Positions 32,827 to 41,318 are shown, numbered from the stretch's first letter. The stretch is DNA of 43,333 bases from Streptomyces sp. DvalAA-14 (GCF_900091855.1 NZ_FMCH01000067.1:1-43333); one strand, 5' to 3'. Numbers and translations: made by a program. The notes: generated from the letters alone by a model not told the origin.

Positions 32827-33669
32827 GTGACCCACGAACCCGTCCCCGTCAGCAGGGCCGTCGACTTCGGCACGGCCAAACTGCTGCCCGACCTGGACCG
32901 GCCGCGGGCCTGGCTGCTCACCGTGGACGGGGCTCCGCAGTCCTACGTGGACCTGGACGACCCCGAGCACCTGGAGTTCGAGTACATCCGGCGCATCGCG
33001 CACGTCGTGGAGTCCGCTTTCGACACGCCGGTCGACGCCGTGCACCTCGGGGGCGGCGCGCTGACCCTGCCGCGCCGGCTGGCGCACACCCGGCCCGGCT
33101 CGCGGCAGCACGTCGTGGAGGCCGACCGCGCACTGGCCGCGCTGGTCGCCGAGCACCTGCCGCTGATCGAGCCGGGCGTCACCGTCCACACCGCGGATGC
33201 GCGGCGGTGGCTGACGGCCGCTCCCGACGGAAGCGCGGACGTGATCGTCGTCGATGTCTTCGGCGGTTCCCGGGTGCCCGCGCACCTGACCTCGACCGAG
33301 TTCGTACGTGAAGCGGTCCGGGTGCTGCGGCCGCACGGTGTCTACGTGGCCAACATCGCCGACGCCGCGCCCTTCGCCTTCCTGGGTTCGCAACTCGGCA
33401 GTGTCCGCGCCGCGTTCGGCGGCGACGCGGAGCTGTGCGTGCTGGCCGAACCCGGGGTGCTGCGGGGGCGTCGCTTCGGCAACGCGATCCTGGCCGCCGC
33501 CGGCGGGCCCCTCCCGCTGGACGCCCTGGCCCGCCGGTGCGCGGCCGACGCCTTCCCGGCCCGGGTGGTGGCGGGCCGCGCGCTGCGTGATCTCACCGGC
33601 GCGCCGGTCCATGACGGGTCCGCGACGCCCTCGCCGGAGCCGCCGGACGGTGCCTTCACGGTCGGCTGA
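32827..33669 (+). CDS. Spermidine synthase-like protein (SAM-fold, no membrane part)
   Basis: This 280-residue protein resembles the PABMT_synt/spermidine synthase fold: APQSYVDLDDPEHLEFEYIR, VDAVHLGGGALTLPRRLA, HVVEADRALAALVAEHLPL, DARRWLTAAPDGSADVIVVD and FVREAVRVLRPHGVYVANIA. The glycine-rich LGGGALTLPR corresponds to motif I. Actinobacterial fused or stand-alone members often bind an S-adenosyl compound but do not always make polyamines. The start is GTG 32827 with GGGAG ahead. Confidence 0.85.
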   Translation: MTHEPVPVSRAVDFGTAKLLPDLDRPRAWLLTVDGAPQSYVDLDDPEHLEFEYIRRIAHVVESAFDTPVDAVHLGGGALTLPRRLAHTRPGSRQHVVEADRALAALVAEHLPLIEPGVTVHTADARRWLTAAPDGSADVIVVDVFGGSRVPAHLTSTEFVREAVRVLRPHGVYVANIADAAPFAFLGSQLGSVRAAFGGDAELCVLAEPGVLRGRRFGNAILAAAGGPLPLDALARRCAADAFPARVVAGRALRDLTGAPVHDGSATPSPEPPDGAFTVG

Positions 33670-33693
33670 GCTGGAGGGCGCGCCCCCCAATGG

Positions 33694-33712
33694 CCTGGCC
33701 GTCGGGGCCGGG
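33694..33712. terminator. Hairpin between convergent genes
   Basis: CCTGGCC and GGCCGGG pair over 7 bp (one T-G) around a 5-nt loop, 24 nt after the spermidine-synthase-like stop and 23 nt past the opposing MFS stop. Confidence 0.45.
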
Positions 33713-33735
33713 TCACGGGCCGAGCACCGGCGGGG

Positions 33736-35154
33736 TCAGCGGTCGGTTACCGCCCGGGTCGCGGGCGATGAGGCGGCCGGGCCCACCGGCTCCGCGACGG
33801 GTGGGCCCACCGGCTCAGCGAGGACCGGGCCCACCGGCGGGGCAGCCGGCCTCGCCACCGGGTAGGCGGCGACGCGCCGCTCCAGCCGCCGTACGTCCGG
33901 CAGCGCCAGCACCGCCCCGGTCAGCAGCACGACCAGCGCTGCCGACCCCCACAGCGTCCGGGTACGGCCGAAGGCGTCGGCCGCCGGACCGGCCGCCGCC
34001 ATGGCCAGCGGGGTCATCGCGACCGAGCCCAACCAGTCGTACGCCGATACCCGGGACATCTTCTCCTCTGGGATCTCCTGGTGCAGGGCCAGCATCCAGC
34101 CGACCGCGAAGACCTCGATCGCGACGCCCGCCACGAACATCGCCACCGTCAGCACCCACAGTCGCGGCGCGAACGCGAGGGCGGCGGGCGGCAGCGCCAG
34201 GGGGAAGACGCCGAGCGTGCCGATCAGCAGGATGCGGCGCGGCTTCCAGCGCATCATCAGCAGCCCGCCGCACACCGTGCCGACACCGCTCGCCGCCAGG
34301 GCGAGCCCCCACGGCCCGGCGCCGCCGAGATGTTCGCGGGCGACCAGCGGACCGTAGACGGCCTCGCAGGCGCCGACCACGCCGTTGACGAAGCCGAACT
34401 GCAGCACGATGCCCCACAGCCAGGAGCGGGACACGAACTCCCGCCAGCCCTCGTGCAGTTCACGCAGGATGCCGCCGGGCGAGGCGGGACGCGCGGCGGT
34501 GGCCACGTCGATCCGGGAGCGCAGCCCGGCCGCCACGGCGAAACCGGTCGCGTCCACCGCGAGCACCCAGCCGGGCCCCACGCCCGCGACCAGGGCGCCG
34601 CCCAGGGCCAGGCCGCCGATGGTGGCGCCGTTCATGGACAGGCGGTAGGCGGAGAAGGCCTTTCCCGCGTGCGCGGTCTCGGCGGTGGACAGCACCAGGC
34701 CCTCGGAGGCCGGTGAGAAGAACGCCTGCGCGGCGCCGCCGGTGGCCGTCAGCGCCGCCATCTGCCACAGCGCGGGGTGCCCGCTGAGCACCAGCAGCGC
34801 GAACAGCCCCTGCGAGAGGGCGTTGCCGGTGTTCGCCAGCACCATTACCCGCTGGCGCGGCACGCGGTCGGCCACTGCGCCGCCGACCAGCAGGAAGACC
34901 ACCATCGCGAGGGTGCGGGCCGCCGCGACCAGACCGACATCGGTGGCGTTGCCGCCTTGGTCGATGACGGCGTAGGCGGCGGCGATCGTCGCACCCGAAC
35001 TGCCGAGGTTGGTGATGAAGGACGCGCCCAGCAGGAGCTGGAAATTCCGGCCGGCCCACGACGGCATGGCCGGGCGCCGGCTTCGGGAGGCGGGCGCGCG
35101 TGCTGCCGGGTCGTCGGGTGTCACCAGGGGACTCTCGCCGAGCATCCGGCGCAT
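33736..35154 (-). CDS. MFS transporter (MFS_3/EntS-like)
   Basis: This 472-residue exporter has about 12 helices. FQLLLGASFITNLGSSGATI, VVFLLVGGAVADRVPRQRVM (motif A), FSPASEGLVLSTAETAHAGK and EIPEEKMSRVSAYDWLGSVA are typical of the MFS_3 group, which exports siderophores or macrolides. The C-terminal tail carries short repeats of the form VGPxxAEP. ATG 35154 (or 35145) is the likely start; neither has a ribosome site. Longer upstream readings run into the repeat block and are not supported. Confidence 0.85.
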   Translation of the reverse strand: MRRMLGESPLVTPDDPAARAPASRSRRPAMPSWAGRNFQLLLGASFITNLGSSGATIAAAYAVIDQGGNATDVGLVAAARTLAMVVFLLVGGAVADRVPRQRVMVLANTGNALSQGLFALLVLSGHPALWQMAALTATGGAAQAFFSPASEGLVLSTAETAHAGKAFSAYRLSMNGATIGGLALGGALVAGVGPGWVLAVDATGFAVAAGLRSRIDVATAARPASPGGILRELHEGWREFVSRSWLWGIVLQFGFVNGVVGACEAVYGPLVAREHLGGAGPWGLALAASGVGTVCGGLLMMRWKPRRILLIGTLGVFPLALPPAALAFAPRLWVLTVAMFVAGVAIEVFAVGWMLALHQEIPEEKMSRVSAYDWLGSVAMTPLAMAAAGPAADAFGRTRTLWGSAALVVLLTGAVLALPDVRRLERRVAAYPVARPAAPPVGPVLAEPVGPPVAEPVGPAASSPATRAVTDR

Positions 35155-35414
35155 CGCAAACCATTTCGTGGCGCGGCGGCGCGGGTGGCCCTCCGGACCT
35201 GGCCGCGGCATCGGCTCCGAGGGCCCCCGGGCCGGGACCCGGGCGTCCGCCCGGTCACCGGGTCGTCCGGCGGCGCGACGGTGGCGACCTGTGCGCTTAC
35301 TGTGTGTGCCCGGCCGCCCGGCCCCGGCCCGCCGCCGATACGCCGGCGCGGCCGACCCGGACCTCAGCCCGGTGCCGGACCGGCCACTCCACCGGGCACT
35401 CCCGCCCAGTCTGC

Positions 35415-35830
35415 GAGGCGCCCTGGTGGCTGGGGTCAACGTGGCGGGCGGGGGAGCGCCCCCGGGGCGTCGCTGCCCGAGGCGCGGGCCGCCGCCAGCT
35501 GCCCGCCGGCCCCACTACGTCCGGCCGCGGCCTTACCGCCCAGATACCGGAGGGGTCACCCCGGTCTCAGCCGGGTGCCTCGACCGGCTGCCCCGGCCGA
35601 GGCGTCGTAGCCGCGGCCGTCAACGGCGGGCGGGGAGCGCCTGCCCGGCGCCGCTGCCGCCAGCTGACCGCCGGCCGCACTACGTCCCGCTGCGGCCCAC
35701 CGCCCGGATACCGGAGGGGTCGCCCCGGCCTCAGCCGGGTGCCTCAGCCCGGCGCCTCGGTCGGCCGCCCGCCGAGGCGTCGTAGCCGCGGCCGTCAACG
35801 GGACGGCGGGGGAGCCCCTGCCCCGGGTCA
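35415..35830. repeat. Degenerate tandem repeats of about 175 bp
   Basis: Two full units and part of a third follow each other. The anchor GAGGCG lies at 35415, 35599 and 35774 (steps 184 and 175). GAGGCGTCGTAGCCGCGGCC is identical in units 2 and 3. GATACCGGAGGGGTC lies at 35543 and 35707 in units 1 and 2, followed each time by CTCAGCCGGGTGCCTC or a near match. Short coding frames cross the block on both strands but have no recognisable domain. The flanks 35155-35414 and 35831-35920 hold no gene. Confidence 0.75.
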
Positions 35831-35920
35831 CTAGCCCCCGGCGCCGCCCGCCGCCACCCGACCCGGGTCCGGCCCGCCGAATCCGGCGGGCGACCCCGCC
35901 CGGATGGTCCTACCGACTGG

Positions 35921-35926
35921 TAACAT
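35921..35926 (+). promoter_or_regulatory. -10 hexamer TAACAT, leaderless-type promoter
   Basis: TAACAT is followed by 6 nt and ATG 35933. There is no ribosome site in between. Confidence 0.5.
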
Positions 35927-35932
35927 CCGTGC

Positions 35933-36397
35933 ATGTCCGATACGTTGCCCTCCGCTGGGCCTTCCATAGGCGAACTGCTCACGGCCACCGTCCCGATGGC
36001 CCGCACGCTTCATCTTGAGTTCGGCGAGACGACGGCGGAGCGCGCCGTGGTCTCGTTGCCCGACCAGCCCGACTTCCACAACCATGTCGGGGGTCCGCAC
36101 GCCGGTGCGGTGTTCACCCTCGCCGAGTCCGCGTCCGGCGCGGTCGTGCTCGCGGCCTTCGGTGAGCAGCTGAGCCGGGCGGTGCCGCTCGCGGTCCGCG
36201 CCGAGATCGCCTATGTGAAGCTGGCCAAGGGGGCGGTCACCGCCACCGCCGTACTCGGGCGGCCCGCCGCCGACGTGGTCGCCGAACTGGACGCCGGCAC
36301 CCGGCCGGAGTTCCCCGTCGAGGTGTCCGTGCGCCGCGCCGACGGCGCCGAGACGGCCCGGATGACCGTCGTCTGGACGCTGCGGCCGAACAGCTGA
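35933..36397 (+). CDS. Hotdog-fold thioesterase-like protein (PaaI/DUF4442 type)
   Basis: This 154-residue single-domain protein has the hotdog signature DFHNHVGGPHAGAVFTLAES, with HNHxGGxHAG typical of PaaI-like enzymes. It continues with LAVRAEIAYVKLAKGAVTAT. It probably hydrolyses an acyl-CoA thioester, or binds one in the DUF4442 subgroup. The start is fixed by the adjoining -10. It lies upstream of a DedA gene on the same strand, with a separate promoter between them. Confidence 0.85.
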   Translation: MSDTLPSAGPSIGELLTATVPMARTLHLEFGETTAERAVVSLPDQPDFHNHVGGPHAGAVFTLAESASGAVVLAAFGEQLSRAVPLAVRAEIAYVKLAKGAVTATAVLGRPAADVVAELDAGTRPEFPVEVSVRRADGAETARMTVVWTLRPNS

Positions 36398-36522
36398 CCG
36401 GGGGCCGCCGGCCGCGGCCGCGTCCCCGCAGGTCGCGCGCCGGTCTCCCGCGGTCCGGTGGCGGCCCGCCGGGCGTTCGCGCTGCGCACCCCTGGCGGGA
36501 AGGTTTCGCCCGCGCGGTCGGT

Positions 36523-36528
36523 TAGGCT
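36523..36528 (+). promoter_or_regulatory. -10 hexamer TAGGCT for the DedA gene
   Basis: TAGGCT lies 55 nt before GTG 36584. Unlike its neighbours, this gene would have a normal leader, and it has a GGAGG ribosome site. Confidence 0.4.
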
Positions 36529-36583
36529 TCCACGGGACGCGCCGGGTGCGCGAATCCGACGTCGTGGTGGGGAGGTACTGGCT

Positions 36584-37246
36584 GTGCATGTCCAGGACTG
36601 GCTGGACGGCATCCCGCCGGTCGCCGTTTATCTGATGGTGTTCCTGGTGGTCGGGGTCGAGAGCCTCGGCATCCCGCTGCCGGGCGAAATCGTGCTGATG
36701 ACCGCCGCGCTGCTGTCGTCGCAGGGGCACGTGAACCCGTGGGTGGTCGGCGCCAGTGCCGTGATCGGCGCGATCGCCGGGGACTCGATCGGATACTCCA
36801 TCGGGCACAAGGGCGGACAACCCCTGCTCGACCGCCTCGGCCGGAGATTCCCCCGGCACTTCTCACCCGGACATGTGGCCAACGCCGAGCGCTCCTTCCA
36901 GCGCTGGGGCATGTGGGCGGTCTTCTTCGGCCGCTTCGTGGCGCTGCTGCGGATCTTCGCCGGGCCGATGGCCGGCGTGCTGAGGATGCCCTACCGGAAG
37001 TTCCTGATCGCCAACGCGCTCGGCGGCATCGCCTGGGCGGGCGGCATCACCGCGATCGTCTACTACGTGGGCGTCGTCGCCGAGCCCTGGCTCAAGCGCT
37101 TCGGCTACATCGGCCTGGCCGTCGCCGTCCTGTTCGGCCTCGCCTCGCTGCTCTACGTCAGACGGCGCGCGGCCAAGACGCAGGCGGAGATGGAGCAGGC
37201 GGCCGCCGAGCAGCCCGAGATCGCGGTGGCGCGCAGCCGGGAATAG
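36584..37246 (+). CDS. DedA family membrane protein
   Basis: This 220-residue protein has the DedA/SNARE-associated domain: VESLGIPLPGEIVLMTAALL, AIAGDSIGYSIGHKGGQPLL, FFGRFVALLRIFAGPMAGVL and FLIANALGGIAWAGGITAIV. About 4-5 membrane segments are visible. DedA proteins act in lipid carrier (undecaprenyl phosphate or phospholipid) translocation and membrane homeostasis. GTG 36584 follows GGAGG; a longer in-frame reading has no support. The tail is charged and Ala-rich. Confidence 0.92.
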   Translation: MHVQDWLDGIPPVAVYLMVFLVVGVESLGIPLPGEIVLMTAALLSSQGHVNPWVVGASAVIGAIAGDSIGYSIGHKGGQPLLDRLGRRFPRHFSPGHVANAERSFQRWGMWAVFFGRFVALLRIFAGPMAGVLRMPYRKFLIANALGGIAWAGGITAIVYYVGVVAEPWLKRFGYIGLAVAVLFGLASLLYVRRRAAKTQAEMEQAAAEQPEIAVARSRE

Positions 37247-37313
37247 CCGACCCGGCGCCGTATCACCCGCTGTGTCCCATTGATCCGAGTTCGCGGGCCG
37301 CAGGCGGTGCCGG

Positions 37314-37874
37314 TCAGCCCAGCGCCTCCCGGTGCTGCGCGGCGAGCCGCACATAGTGCTCGGCATTCAGCCGCACCGTCGCCCGTTCCTCCCGCGACAG
37401 CTCCCGGCGCACCTTCGCCGGCACCCCCGCGACGAGCGAACCCGGCGGCACCAGCATCCCCTGCGGTACGAGCGCCGCCGCGGCGACCAGCGAACCCGTC
37501 CCGATGTGCGCGCCGTTCAGCACGGTCGCGCCCATCCCGATCAGCACCTCGTCCTCGATCTCGCAGCCGTGCAGCACCGCGTTGTGGCCGACGGAGACAT
37601 ACGAGCCGATCAGCGCCGGGTAGCCCGGGTCCGCGTGCACCGTGCAGTTGTCCTGGATGTTGGAGCCGGCGCCGACGCCGATCGACTCGGCGTCGCCGCG
37701 CAGCACCGCGTGGTACCAGACGCTCGCCCCCGCCGCGAGCGTCACATCGCCCAGCACCACCGACCCGTGGGCGGTGTACGCGCCCGGGTCGATCCGCGGC
37801 GCGCGACCCGCGACCCCCGCGATCAGCGCCCCGGCCGACCCGTGCCGTACCGCGCCGTCGTCCCGCTCCGCCAT
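37314..37874 (-). CDS. Gamma-class carbonic anhydrase-like protein
   Basis: This 186-residue left-handed beta-helix protein has hexapeptide repeats. Typical positions are VWYHAVLRGDAESIGVGAGS, NIQDNCTVHAD and YVSVGHNAVLHGCEIEDEVL. The three His ligands of the gamma class are in CTVHAD and in VGHNAVLHGC. It may hydrate CO2 or work as a related acyltransferase-like enzyme. The start is ATG 37874. It is divergent from the acyltransferase gene at 37933, with only 58 bp between them. Confidence 0.9.
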   Translation of the reverse strand: MAERDDGAVRHGSAGALIAGVAGRAPRIDPGAYTAHGSVVLGDVTLAAGASVWYHAVLRGDAESIGVGAGSNIQDNCTVHADPGYPALIGSYVSVGHNAVLHGCEIEDEVLIGMGATVLNGAHIGTGSLVAAAALVPQGMLVPPGSLVAGVPAKVRRELSREERATVRLNAEHYVRLAAQHREALG

Positions 37875-37918
37875 GGCCACCGTCCTCCAGCCGATCCGCC
37901 TGCCGTCCACCGGCACCG

Positions 37919-37924
37919 TATACG
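37919..37924 (+). promoter_or_regulatory. -10 hexamer TATACG in a short divergent promoter
   Basis: TATACG ends 8 nt before GTG 37933. GTATAC is palindromic, and the 58-bp gap must also serve the opposite gene. Confidence 0.4.
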
Positions 37925-37932
37925 GTGGGCCC

Positions 37933-38691
37933 GTGCGCAAGAATGAGAACGTGTTCTTCTCCGTGATCGGGGGCGCCGCAGCCTGGTGGCGCCGCGCGAC
38001 CTCGCGGCTTGTGCACCGCGGTTGGCGCTGGGTGCAGAACGCGGGCGCGGTCACCGCCGCCCGCCCCGGACCGCTGCGCTTCGGCCGGATCGGCGAGGGC
38101 ACCCGGCTCGCCTTCCCCCAGGGCACGGTCTTCGGCGAGCAGTGGATCCACCTCGGCGACCACTGCGTCGTCGGCGAGCAGGTCACCTTGACCGCCGGCA
38201 TGATGCCCGGCCTCGACCTCGGCCCGCGCCCCGTGCTGCGGCTGGGCAACGGGGTGGTGCTCGGCCGGGGCAGCCATGTGGTGGCCTCGGCCCCGGTGGT
38301 CTTCGGCGACGACGTGTACTGCGGCCCGTATGTGTACGTCACCAGCGACAACCACTCCTACGACGACACCGCCCAGCCCGTCGGCAAGCAGTGGCCGCGC
38401 ACCGCGCCGGTCGAGATCGGCTCCGGCAGCTGGCTCGGGTCGGGCTGCGTGATCCTGCCCGGCGCCCGGCTGGGCCGCAACGTGGTGGTCGCGGCCGGCG
38501 CCGTCGTCCGCGGCGAGGTGCCGGACTTCGCGGTGGTCGCGGGCGCCCCCGCCCGGGTCGTACGGCGCTGGGACCCGGACGCCGGCTGGCAGCCGCCGCT
38601 GCGGACCCCGCCCCCGGTGCCGATCCCCCAGGGCGTCACCCCCCAACAGCTGCTGGCGCTGAGCGAGTTGGAGGACCGGGCGGAAGCGTGA
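37933..38691 (+). CDS. Hexapeptide-repeat acyltransferase
   Basis: This 252-residue protein has a left-handed beta-helix similar to LbH maltose/galactoside acetyltransferases: FGEQWIHLGDHCVVGEQVTL, DDVYCGPYVYVTSDNHSYDD (catalytic His in SDNHSY), IGSGSWLGSGCVILPGARLG and VVVAAGAVVRGEVPDFAVVA. It probably acetylates a sugar or similar acceptor. The N-terminus is short and basic with one hydrophobic patch. The start GTG 37933 is supported by the adjoining -10. Confidence 0.88.
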   Translation: MRKNENVFFSVIGGAAAWWRRATSRLVHRGWRWVQNAGAVTAARPGPLRFGRIGEGTRLAFPQGTVFGEQWIHLGDHCVVGEQVTLTAGMMPGLDLGPRPVLRLGNGVVLGRGSHVVASAPVVFGDDVYCGPYVYVTSDNHSYDDTAQPVGKQWPRTAPVEIGSGSWLGSGCVILPGARLGRNVVVAAGAVVRGEVPDFAVVAGAPARVVRRWDPDAGWQPPLRTPPPVPIPQGVTPQQLLALSELEDRAEA

Positions 38692-38730
38692 CGCCTCGGT
38701 CGGCCGCTGCGGGACGGCGCCGGGGTTTGT

Positions 38731-38736
38731 TAGGTT
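38731..38736 (+). promoter_or_regulatory. -10 hexamer TAGGTT, leaderless-type promoter
   Basis: TAGGTT is followed by 6 nt and ATG 38743, with no ribosome site. Confidence 0.5.
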
Positions 38737-38742
38737 CGCGGT

Positions 38743-39273
38743 ATGCGCGCACCGATCGGGTCCTTCGAGGTCGTCCACCCCGCCACCGAACGACGTGAAC
38801 TGCTGCCGCCGCCGGTGGCCGCCGCGGTGACCGCGGAGATGATCCTGGTGGATACCGACCCGGGGAAGGCCGACACCGCCGACTTCGCGGCCGCCTACGG
38901 CCCCGGACTGCTGGAAGTCTCGGCGAACTGCGTGGTCGTGGCCGGCAAGCGCGGCCAGGACGTCACCCTGGCCGCCTGTGTGGTGCTGTCCACCACCCGG
39001 GTCGACGTCAACGGCACCGTCCGCCGCCATCTCGGCGTCCGCAAGGCATCCTTCGCCGCGATGGATGTCGCCGTCGGCGAGAGCGGCATGGAGTACGGCG
39101 GCATCACCCCGGTCGGACTGCCGGCCCACTGGCCGCTGCTGATCGACGCGGCCGTGGTGGACACGCCCCACGTCGTGCTCGGCAGCGGCGCCCGGCGCGG
39201 CAAGCTCATCGTGCCGGGCAAGACGCTCGCCGAACTGCCCGGCGCGATCGTTCTGAGCGGCCTGGGTATCTAG
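38743..39273 (+). CDS. YbaK/EbsC-family aminoacyl-tRNA deacylase-like protein
   Basis: This 176-residue protein has a YbaK domain. VSANCVVVAGKRGQDVTLAA contains the conserved Lys, and VRKASFAAMDVAVGESGMEY, GGITPVGLPAHWPLLIDAAV and VVLGSGARRGKLIVPGKTL follow. Members deacylate mischarged tRNA, such as Cys- or Ala-tRNA(Pro). The exact specificity cannot be read. The start fits the leaderless promoter. Confidence 0.9.
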   Translation: MRAPIGSFEVVHPATERRELLPPPVAAAVTAEMILVDTDPGKADTADFAAAYGPGLLEVSANCVVVAGKRGQDVTLAACVVLSTTRVDVNGTVRRHLGVRKASFAAMDVAVGESGMEYGGITPVGLPAHWPLLIDAAVVDTPHVVLGSGARRGKLIVPGKTLAELPGAIVLSGLGI

Positions 39274-39280
39274 CCGTCCC

Positions 39281-39312
39281 GCCCGGCCGGCCCGCCCCCG
39301 GGCCGGCCGGGC
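39281..39312. terminator. Perfect 14-bp hairpin between convergent genes
   Basis: GCCCGGCCGGCCCG-CCCC-CGGGCCGGCCGGGC forms a 14-bp perfect stem with a 4-nt loop. It is centred between the ybaK-like stop (39273) and the AhpD-like stop (39326), so it suits both strands. Confidence 0.7.
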
Positions 39313-39325
39313 CCGGTGGCGGCCG

Positions 39326-39799
39326 TCAGCCGAACTGGCCCGGCTGGTAGTCGCCGGCGGGCTGCTGGACGATCACGTTCAGCCGGTTGTAGGCGTTGAT
39401 GAGGGCGATGAGGGCCACCAGGGCCGTCAGCTGCTCCTCGTCGTAGTGCTTGGCGGCGTTCGCCCAGACCGCGTCGCTGACGCCGCCGGCCGCGTCGGCG
39501 ATACGGGTGCCCTCCTCGGTCAGCTCCAGGGCGGCCCGCTCGGCCTCGGTGAAGACTTTCGCCTCCCGCCAGACCGCGACGAGGTTCAGGCGCAGCTGGG
39601 TCTCCCCGGCGTGCGCGGCGTCCTTGGTGTGCATGTCGGTGCAGAAACCGCAGCCGTTGATCTGGCTGGCGCGGAGCTTCACCAGTTCCTGTGTGGCGGC
39701 CGGCAGTGACGAGTCGGTGATGAGCCGGCCGGCCGAGTTGATGTGCTTCGCGAACCCGGTCGCGATGGAACTGCCGAAGAAGTTGAGACGGGCGTCCAT
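39326..39799 (-). CDS. Carboxymuconolactone decarboxylase/AhpD-like protein
   Basis: This 157-residue protein has the AhpD-core signature QELVKLRASQINGCGFCTDM, continuing HTKDAAHAGETQLRL. The CxxC and following His match the peroxidase-like active site. It probably protects against peroxides or recycles a thiol partner. ATG 39799 has AAGGGG upstream. Confidence 0.92.
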   Translation of the reverse strand: MDARLNFFGSSIATGFAKHINSAGRLITDSSLPAATQELVKLRASQINGCGFCTDMHTKDAAHAGETQLRLNLVAVWREAKVFTEAERAALELTEEGTRIADAAGGVSDAVWANAAKHYDEEQLTALVALIALINAYNRLNVIVQQPAGDYQPGQFG

Positions 39800-39912
39800 G
39801 GTGATCCCCTTGCTGGGTCGACGGTTGCACAGCACCGACCCGTCCGCCCGTCGCGACGTGACCGCCGCGCGATGTGACGTACGTCTCCCTCGGGTCACCG
39901 GATCCGGCCGCG

Positions 39913-40320
39913 TCAGCCCAACTGGGGAATCTCGATCGCGGGGCAGCGGTCCATGACCATCTCCAGACCGGCCGCCCGGGTCCGCTCGTACGCCGCCTCG
40001 TCCACCACCCCGAGCTGGAACCAGACCGCCTTCGCTCCCGCCGTCACCGCCTCGTCGGCGACCGGGCCGGCCAACTCCGAGTTGACGAAGACATCCACCA
40101 CGTCCACCGGGAAGGGGATGTCGGCCAGCGAGGCGTACCCCTGCTCGCCGTGCACCGTCTCGGCCTTCGGATGCACCGGGACCACCCGCTTGCCGAAGCG
40201 CTGCAGCACCGCCGCCACGCCGTACGCCGCGCGCGTGGTGTTGTTCGACAGGCCCACCACCGCCCAGGTGTCGCCCGTCCCGGTCAGAATCCGCCGCACT
40301 GTCGCCGCGTCGCCGTACAT
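39913..40320 (-). CDS. CoA-binding domain protein
   Basis: This 135-residue Rossmann-fold protein resembles the CoA_binding_2 family: AVVGLSNNTTRAAYGVAAVL, FGKRVVPVHPKAETVHGEQG and DVVDVFVNSELAGPVADEAV, with the ligand end MVMDRCPAIE. GGAGGA precedes ATG 40320. It may bind CoA, perhaps as a protecting or sensing protein. It is divergent from the YigZ gene, with a 93-bp gap. Confidence 0.9.
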   Translation of the reverse strand: MYGDAATVRRILTGTGDTWAVVGLSNNTTRAAYGVAAVLQRFGKRVVPVHPKAETVHGEQGYASLADIPFPVDVVDVFVNSELAGPVADEAVTAGAKAVWFQLGVVDEAAYERTRAAGLEMVMDRCPAIEIPQLG

Positions 40321-40401
40321 CTCGCCGTCCTCCCGCCGATGCCGTAGCATCCCATTACGCCTGCTCGAACCCGGAAATGTCCGCCGCCATTCCCGCCCGC
40401 A

Positions 40402-40407
40402 TAGGCT
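40402..40407 (+). promoter_or_regulatory. -10 hexamer TAGGCT, leaderless-type promoter
   Basis: TAGGCT is followed by 6 nt and ATG 40414. No ribosome site is present. Confidence 0.5.
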
Positions 40408-40413
40408 GAACGG

Positions 40414-41040
40414 ATGATTGACCGGTATCTGACGGTGCCACGCGAGGGCGTCCACGAGAGCGAGATCAAGCGTTCCCGCTTCCTGTGCGCGCTCGCCCCC
40501 GCCGACAGCGAGCAGGCCGCGCAGGACTTCGTACGCCGGGTCCGCACGGCGCACCCGGCCGCCGGACACCACTGCTTCGCCTATGTGATCGGCCCCGACG
40601 GCCGCCTGCACCGGGCGAGCGACGACGGGGAGCCCGGCGGGACCGCCGGCACGCCGATGCTCCAGGTGCTGCTCGGCCGCCAGGTGCGCGACACGGTGGC
40701 CGTCGTCACCCGCTACTACGGCGGCATCCAGCTGGGCGCGGGCGGACTGGCCCGCGCGTACGGCGGCGCCGTCTCGGCCGCGCTCGACCGGATCGGCACC
40801 GTCGAGCGCCGCCACCTCACGCTCGTCACCGTCACCACCGACCACCGCCGGGCCGGACGGCTGGAGAACGAGCTGCGCGGCGCCGGCCGCGTCCTGCGCG
40901 GCACGTCCTACGGCGCCGAGGTGGTCTTCCACCTCGGCATCCCGGACGCCGAGCTGCCGGCCTTCCGCTCCTGGCTCGCCGACACCACCTCGGGCACCGC
41001 CGGCTGCGCGGTGGAGGGCAGCGCGTATGTGGAGGTCTGA
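40414..41040 (+). CDS. yigZ: YigZ/IMPACT family protein
   Basis: This 208-residue protein has an IMPACT N-terminal domain, ESEIKRSRFLCALAPADSEQ. GHHCFAYVIGPDGRLHRASD, DDGEPGGTAGTPMLQVLLGR and VTRYYGGIQLGAGGLARAYG follow, with the DUF1949-like end after them. The family is conserved from bacteria to eukaryotes and is linked to translation control; the bacterial role is unclear. Confidence 0.92.
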   Translation: MIDRYLTVPREGVHESEIKRSRFLCALAPADSEQAAQDFVRRVRTAHPAAGHHCFAYVIGPDGRLHRASDDGEPGGTAGTPMLQVLLGRQVRDTVAVVTRYYGGIQLGAGGLARAYGGAVSAALDRIGTVERRHLTLVTVTTDHRRAGRLENELRGAGRVLRGTSYGAEVVFHLGIPDAELPAFRSWLADTTSGTAGCAVEGSAYVEV

Positions 41041-41051
41041 CAGCGGGCGGT

Positions 41052-41318
41052 TCAGGTCGCCCCGGGCCGGCTGAAGTACACCAGGACGCGGCCGGAGTTG
41101 GTCGCGTCGGTCTCCATCCGGACGTACAGCTTCCTGATGTGCTTCTGGGCCAGGAAGGCGATCACCCGCTTCTTCAGCTGACCGGTGCCCTTGCCGGGGA
41201 TGATCTCGGCCACCTCGGCACCCGAGCGGGCCGCCCGGAAGAGGAACTCGCGCAACGCGAGATCGATGTCGCGGTTGTTGCGGAAGATCGGGTGCAGATC
41301 CAGGCTGAGCAGCTCCAT
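41052..41318 (-). CDS. Smr-domain protein
   Basis: This 88-residue small MutS-related (Smr) domain reads LSLDLHPIFRNNRDIDLALR, VAEIIPGKGTGQLKKRVIAF and VRMETDATNSGRVLVYF. LDLHP and PGKGTG are the two signature loops. Smr domains are nucleases or DNA/RNA-binding modules. ATG 41318 lies just after GGAGG; a longer reading is less likely. It is convergent with yigZ, 11 bp apart. Confidence 0.9.
   Translation of the reverse strand: MELLSLDLHPIFRNNRDIDLALREFLFRAARSGAEVAEIIPGKGTGQLKKRVIAFLAQKHIRKLYVRMETDATNSGRVLVYFSRPGAT

Noticed and set aside
35556..36006. Minus-strand ORFs across the tandem repeats
   Set aside because: They repeat only because the DNA repeats, and lack a domain, ribosome site and promoter.
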